Shown here: piece after piece, positions 60,013-64,000 of the stretch
Layout: each line of letters begins with the position of its first letter
How positions within the stretch are numbered: position 1 is the first letter of the stretch
NCBI RefSeq assembly: GCF_003337275.1
Contig: NZ_QPJQ01000001.1
Coordinates: forward strand, 124,001-188,000
DNA from: Marinomonas foliarum
GTDB taxonomy: Bacteria > Pseudomonadota > Gammaproteobacteria > Pseudomonadales > Marinomonadaceae
Reading direction: 5' to 3'
Length of the DNA: 64,000 nt
Notes under the pieces: generated by a model
The model's database searches: none
Told to the model about the DNA's origin: nothing
Seen by the model: only the letters and a program-made list of their open reading frames with translations
Made by a program: the position numbers and the translations under genes

Positions 60013-60909
60013 ATGAGTAAACTTTCTCACAATGCTCAAGCCATGATTTTTGGGCTAGGTGCCGTGTTGCTTTGGTCGACTGTTGCGACTGCATTCTCCA
60101 TATCACTAAGGCACTTCTCTCCCACCCAGCTACTGCTCGTTGCAAATGTCGTTTCACTATTTTTTCTAGCTTCACTTCTGGTGATTAAAGGAGAATTTGG
60201 CTCTCTGATGTCATACGCCAAACAATCATGGAAATCGTCTTTATTTTTTGGGGCCATTAACCCTTTTCTTTATTACCTAATATTGCTCCAAGCTTACAAC
60301 ACACTTCCGGCCCAAGAGGCTCAAGTAATTAATTACACTTGGGCTATAACTCTCAGTTTTATGGCAGTCCCCATTCTTAAACAGCGACTAAAAACTGCTG
60401 ATTATATGGCGGCTGCCGCATGCTATTTTGGAGTACTATATATTGCAACACGTGGGCAAATAGGTTCTTTAGAGTTTTCTAACGCCTCTGGTGTCTCCTT
60501 CGCCCTTGTAAGCACAATTATTTGGGCGCTATATTGGCTTTTAAACACCAAGGATAAACGACCAAGTTTGGTTGGACTCACTCTTAACTTTGTTTTCGCA
60601 TTGCCATTAATATTCATTTATGCAGCGTTAACAGGAGAACTAACCCATTGGGATAATAACGGCTTATGGGGAGCTATTTACATAGGCTTATTTGAGATGG
60701 GATTGAGTTTTGTATTATGGAATAAGGCCCTAAAGCTCACCTCAAACGCCAGCCAAGTAGCTAACTTAATCTTTCTGTCACCATTATTATCTATTGTCTG
60801 GCTCTCACAATTTGCTGGAGAGCCCATTTTACACTCTACGTTGGTTGGATTGGCCTGCATCCTAATCGGCCTTTTTATACAAAATTGGGCAAAAAGAAAA
60901 ACAAAATAG
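60013..60909 (+). CDS. EamA-family drug/metabolite transporter
   Basis: A 298-residue protein with ten membrane helices in two EamA repeats, for example FGLGAVLLWSTVATAFSISLRHFS near the start and GLWGAIYIGLFEMGLSFVLWNKAL in the second repeat. The substrate is unknown. The C-terminus is basic (NWAKRKTK). The stop is followed at once by a GCAAA tandem repeat. Confidence 0.88.
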   Translation: MSKLSHNAQAMIFGLGAVLLWSTVATAFSISLRHFSPTQLLLVANVVSLFFLASLLVIKGEFGSLMSYAKQSWKSSLFFGAINPFLYYLILLQAYNTLPAQEAQVINYTWAITLSFMAVPILKQRLKTADYMAAAACYFGVLYIATRGQIGSLEFSNASGVSFALVSTIIWALYWLLNTKDKRPSLVGLTLNFVFALPLIFIYAALTGELTHWDNNGLWGAIYIGLFEMGLSFVLWNKALKLTSNASQVANLIFLSPLLSIVWLSQFAGEPILHSTLVGLACILIGLFIQNWAKRKTK

Positions 60910-60938
60910 CAAAGCAAAGCAAAGCAAAGCAAAGCAAA
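60909..60938. repeat. Pentanucleotide tandem repeat (GCAAA) x 6
   Basis: Six perfect GCAAA copies begin at the last base of the transporter stop codon. The unit is not a multiple of three but the tract lies outside coding sequence, so slippage would not alter a protein. Confidence 0.95.
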
Positions 60939-61220
60939 GGACATGTTATTCCTCCGTTTATTTATTGCTAGCTATTCTTTTCAAGTCGGGCAGCAAGACA
61001 TCTTGGATTCAAAATGCAGGGACATTAATCTCAACTTTCGACGCCATCACTGTTGTAAGCCCCAGCAGCCTAGACATCTTTTTACACCTTGACTTCTCTC
61101 AAAGTGATATATTCCGTAATGATTATACAGCAGCTAAAGGAAATGCCGTTAATCGGCTTCTATGTCTACACTGTACTCATAGTGGGCTTCATTACTCCAC
61201 AAGAATCACCAACAAAAAAA
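60939..61220. other. Gap between convergent EamA genes, no recognised gene
   Basis: About 280 bases with no recognisable feature. An open frame on the plus strand (60965-61252, 95 codons) has no ribosome site and runs into the 3' end of the opposite transporter gene; its translation shows no family I recognise. It may be eroded sequence. Confidence 0.5.
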
Positions 61221-62087
61221 CTACCCCCTATCACGCGCCATTCGGGTACTAATTAAAATACTTGAGAAAATAAATAACATTCCAAGAATGGCGTAAATAT
61301 CTGGCACATGCTCCCAAACGGCCCACCCCCAAAAGCCACTAAAGACAACACCAACATAACTCACTGGTGACACTATACTGGCAGGTGCATAAGTGTAAGC
61401 CAGATTATAAAGATACATTCCAACGTATAGTGTAATAGTAACCACTGCAACCAGAGGCCATACATCAACAGGCAGAACGACAGAATCCCCTTGGATAAAC
61501 ACCAAGGGAAGAGACAACGCTGTCGAGACAAAGAAATACACAAACAACGTCTCTTGGCCTGACACTTGCTGTGACAACATACGTGTCGTCACCATCGACA
61601 GCGCCAAGCCAATAGCTGAAATAAAGCCAACAATATGCCAAGGATTCAAATGATCTGGCGTTGGCTGAATAATAAACGCCACACCAATAAAACCAACCAC
61701 AAGCGGCACCCAACGGCTTTTCGGCACCCTTATTTTATGGAGAATTAAGACAACAAACGGCACACATAAGGGCGCGCAGGTTCTAAGCAAAGACGCCTCT
61801 ACTAAAGGAATATGATTTAAGGACCAGTAATAGCAAAGAAAGCCAATGAAACCACCAAAGCTACGCAGGAAATGAATTCTCCAAACTGAAAATGGGCGCT
61901 TTTGCCAACGGCCTCGCATTTGTGGCAATAAAATTAAGGCACAAAACAAGCTTTGCCAGAAAACCAGTGTTGATACCGCAATCATGGTTTGTGCCTGCTT
62001 GGCTGCCAACGCAGTAATCGATATAACAAACGCATATGCAATTGTCATAGCAATCCCTTTTTTCAACAACTCATTGTTATCCAACAC
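61221..62087 (-). CDS. EamA-family transporter (second copy type)
   Basis: A 288-residue protein with ten membrane helices. EamA features include FVISITALAAKQAQTMIAVSTLVFWQS and YYWSLNHIPLVEASLLRTCAPL. The start at GTG 62087 keeps the usual LLKKGIAM lead-in; an ATG at 62048 with AAGGGA upstream is an alternative. It is only distantly similar to the transporter at 60013 and the substrate is unknown. Confidence 0.87.
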   Translation of the reverse strand: MLDNNELLKKGIAMTIAYAFVISITALAAKQAQTMIAVSTLVFWQSLFCALILLPQMRGRWQKRPFSVWRIHFLRSFGGFIGFLCYYWSLNHIPLVEASLLRTCAPLCVPFVVLILHKIRVPKSRWVPLVVGFIGVAFIIQPTPDHLNPWHIVGFISAIGLALSMVTTRMLSQQVSGQETLFVYFFVSTALSLPLVFIQGDSVVLPVDVWPLVAVVTITLYVGMYLYNLAYTYAPASIVSPVSYVGVVFSGFWGWAVWEHVPDIYAILGMLFIFSSILISTRMARDRG

Positions 62088-62169
62088 GTGGTCACTCTAT
62101 ATTTAAGAAAAGTAGAAGAAATATTTAACCTAACAAAACTAACTTATCGAGTGATTAAACATGACGATG

Positions 62170-62877
62170 CTAAATCTCTTCAGGACCAGAAACGCCAAAG
62201 TAACGAAAAAAAAGTGGATGAGGCTCAGCCTGAGACAATACCGATACGGACTCATGAGCCGTAACACAACCCCGCTCAATCAGAATGACACGTCCGCCAA
62301 CCAAAGTCGCTTCCCTTGGTAAATGCGACACCAGCAAGGTCGTTAGCTCCAGTTCTTGGGTTACATCATTAACCAAGTGCAGCATTTCTTCACGCAATGC
62401 TGGATCCAGCGCACTAAAAGGTTCATCTAACAATAAGATCGGCTTTTTCCGAACCAGTGCTCGAGCAATAGCGACTCGCTGAGCTTGGCCGCCAGACAAC
62501 GCCTGGGGAAAACGTTCGGCTTTATCAAGCAGCTGTGTTTTATCAAGTGCCCATTGGACTTTTTGCTTTTGCTCTTTACTCAAAGACAATGAAGGAGACA
62601 AGCCTATAGCAACATTTTGCCAGACAGTTAATTGAGGGAATAAATTATCACTTTGAAATAAGGTCGAAATCGGCCTTTCATAAGCAGGCAAAGAAAGAAG
62701 AGATGCCTCGTTGAAAGAAAGTACTCCTCGACCTGTTAAAAAGCCCCCCAGCAAATGTAGAAGTGTACTTTTCCCTTCGCCGCTACCACCAAGCAAAGTG
62801 GTGACACCGGGGGAAATATTCACACAGTAATTCGCATGAAAATTTTCCCAATCATATTGAAGATCAATCTTTAACAC
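62170..62877 (-). CDS. thiQ: Thiamine ABC transporter ATP-binding protein ThiQ
   Basis: ATPase for thiamine or TPP import. The 235 residues show Walker A GGSGEGKSTLL, signature LSGGQAQRVAIARAL, Walker B ILLLDEPFSALDP and the switch histidine in LVSHLPREA. The characteristic short ThiQ form lacks a regulatory extension. The start is GTG, overlapping thiP by 14 bases. Confidence 0.93.
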   Translation of the reverse strand: MLKIDLQYDWENFHANYCVNISPGVTTLLGGSGEGKSTLLHLLGGFLTGRGVLSFNEASLLSLPAYERPISTLFQSDNLFPQLTVWQNVAIGLSPSLSLSKEQKQKVQWALDKTQLLDKAERFPQALSGGQAQRVAIARALVRKKPILLLDEPFSALDPALREEMLHLVNDVTQELELTTLLVSHLPREATLVGGRVILIERGCVTAHESVSVLSQAEPHPLFFRYFGVSGPEEI

Positions 62878-64000
62878 GAATAGTTACTCCACCAATAAAG
62901 CGAGACGAGCAATAAAACAGCATCAAGCACAAAGAGATTAATACCACAGCGACACAAGCTCCCTCTTCCAAACGATAAGAACCAATCAATTGAAACAAAT
63001 ACAAGGGCAAGGACACCAAGCCCTGACTACCAAATAACGCAATAACTCCCATATCCCCCAAAGAAAGCAAAAGCGCGTAACCAAATGCCTGTGCAACACT
63101 TCTTCTAATAAGCGGCCATTCTAGGCGCCACCGTGACCAAGACTGAATCCCCAAACTCAAATACACATTTCGAAAGCGCCGCTCCTGCTGGTACAGAACA
63201 GGCATAAGTGCCCGCAACACAAAAGGCAGAGCCATCACAGAGTTAACCCAAACAACAATCCAATAGCTCGACTGCAACCCGATACCAAGGTCTCGCAAAG
63301 TTAAAAACAACCCTGTGGCAATCACTAATCCTGGCACCATTAAAATCATATTACCTAAATGCTCTATTTTATTCGGCAAAAACGCCAAGTACTGACGAGC
63401 CATACAAAAACGCGCCAGCACCCCAAAACAAATACCCAGCAATAAACTCAACAACGCAGCAGGCAGCGCAATTTTCATAGAAACAAGCACAGCACCCCAC
63501 AAGGCAGTCGACTGTAATGTGCTTAAAAAGACAGGTGAAAAAACAGGGTCAAAAATAGCCACAAAAGGTGGGATAACCAACAAAAGAGCACAGAGCATAG
63601 CAAGACCATCTGCCAATTTAGCTAAGATAGAATCTTTGAGAACATAACTTTTAACAGCTAACAGGCTCGCATCTTGGCGATTCACCGGGGCGAGCCTATA
63701 AACTACAACCGCAAATAAGGTACATATAAATACCTGCAACAGCGCCAAGAAACTGGCCTTATTGAGATCAAAATCAAAACGTAGCGCCTGATATATGGCC
63801 ACTTCTAAAGTACTGAATTTTGGCCCGCCCCCCAGGCTCAACACCACAGCAAAGCTAGAAAAACACAACATAAAAATCAGCACAAACGCGCCTGGCAAGG
63901 CTTTCTTCATATAATGCCACTCGATCAATCGAAAGGCGGCCCAGCGAGAGAATCCCAGCTGCGAAGCCTGACGCCACTGCCCTGCTGGGATCAAATCATA
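62864..64000 (-). CDS. thiP: Thiamine ABC transporter permease ThiP (5' end beyond window)
   Basis: The visible 378 residues are the C-terminal two thirds of a fused two-domain permease that is about 530 residues in the family. The frame is open to the right edge. Family segments are FRLIEWHYMKKALPGAFVLIFMLCFSSFAVVLSLGGGPKFSTLEVAIYQALRF-like first-domain end (residues read in parts) and RRFRNVYLSLGIQSWSRWRLEW, the second EAA-type loop. thiB, the binding protein, would lie outside the window. Confidence 0.92.
   Translation of the reverse strand, partial: YDLIPAGQWRQASQLGFSRWAAFRLIEWHYMKKALPGAFVLIFMLCFSSFAVVLSLGGGPKFSTLEVAIYQALRFDFDLNKASFLALLQVFICTLFAVVVYRLAPVNRQDASLLAVKSYVLKDSILAKLADGLAMLCALLLVIPPFVAIFDPVFSPVFLSTLQSTALWGAVLVSMKIALPAALLSLLLGICFGVLARFCMARQYLAFLPNKIEHLGNMILMVPGLVIATGLFLTLRDLGIGLQSSYWIVVWVNSVMALPFVLRALMPVLYQQERRFRNVYLSLGIQSWSRWRLEWPLIRRSVAQAFGYALLLSLGDMGVIALFGSQGLVSLPLYLFQLIGSYRLEEGACVAVVLISLCLMLFYCSSRFIGGVTIRVKD

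Noticed and set aside
60965-61252. 95-codon plus-strand ORF in the gap between EamA genes
   Set aside because: It lacks a ribosome site, matches nothing recognised, and overlaps the end of the opposite gene.

Overview
The window looks like chromosome of a marine, polarly flagellated gammaproteobacterium of the Oceanospirillales type; the best guess is Marinomonas or a close relative. This rests on moderate GC, a cheYZAB-motCD-parCP-cheW locus joined to ccmABCDEFGHI as in pseudomonads, ParC/ParP genes as in vibrios, and bio, dnaB and rpsF-rpsR-rplI loci of ordinary gammaproteobacterial type. No phage, transposon, CRISPR array, tRNA or rRNA was seen. Almost everything is on the minus strand.

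Layout, left to right (minus-strand operons read right to left). 1-3075: ligA (its last codons lie beyond the left edge) and zipA. 3141-9852: complete ccmABCDEFGHI for cytochrome c maturation, including a 58-residue ccmD. 10030-11921 (plus strand): a second FliK-like protein and a free FlhB C-terminal domain. 11912-22908: DUF2802 protein, cheW, parP, parC, motD, motC, cheB, cheA, cheZ, cheY, fliA, flhF. 23011-30450: flhA, flhB, fliR (frameshifted), fliQ, fliP, fliO, fliN, fliM, fliL. 30567-43837: fliK, an HsbR/HsbA-type partner-switching pair, two large unrecognised genes, fliJ, fliI, fliH, fliG, fliF, fliE. 43905-46877: flrC/fleR, flrB/fleS and a miniature flrA/fleQ. 46981-53691: bioBFHCD, with comF and bioA diverging from bioB. 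53782-58959: an Aer-type receptor, dnaB, rplI, a membrane protein, rpsR and rpsF. 59220-64000: a MipA/OmpV-type porin, two EamA transporters and thiQ-thiP (cut by the right edge).

The 34 kb between 11.9 and 46.9 kb encodes the export gate, basal body, C-ring, stator, chemotaxis core and regulators of a polar flagellum. Hook, rod and filament genes are not here. Its regulation departs from the Vibrio/Pseudomonas scheme in several ways. The gene in the flrA/fleQ position encodes only a degenerate receiver and a Fis-type helix-turn-helix, with no AAA+ sigma-54 domain. flhG/fleN is missing between flhF and fliA. In pseudomonads FleN restrains FleQ through its AAA+ domain, so the two absences are mutually consistent and suggest a rewired hierarchy. 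In addition, fliR carries a one-base frameshift, the CheA linker holds four short motifs resembling the CheY-binding peptides of FliM and CheZ, and ParP holds an uninterrupted run of 32 Glu-Pro dipeptides. Between fliJ and fliK sits a four-gene insertion: a soluble protein with a possible CheW-like part, a HAMP/PAS-like membrane protein without the chemoreceptor tip, a STAS protein and a receiver-PP2C-HATPase protein. This insertion is the best candidate here for an undescribed signalling module.
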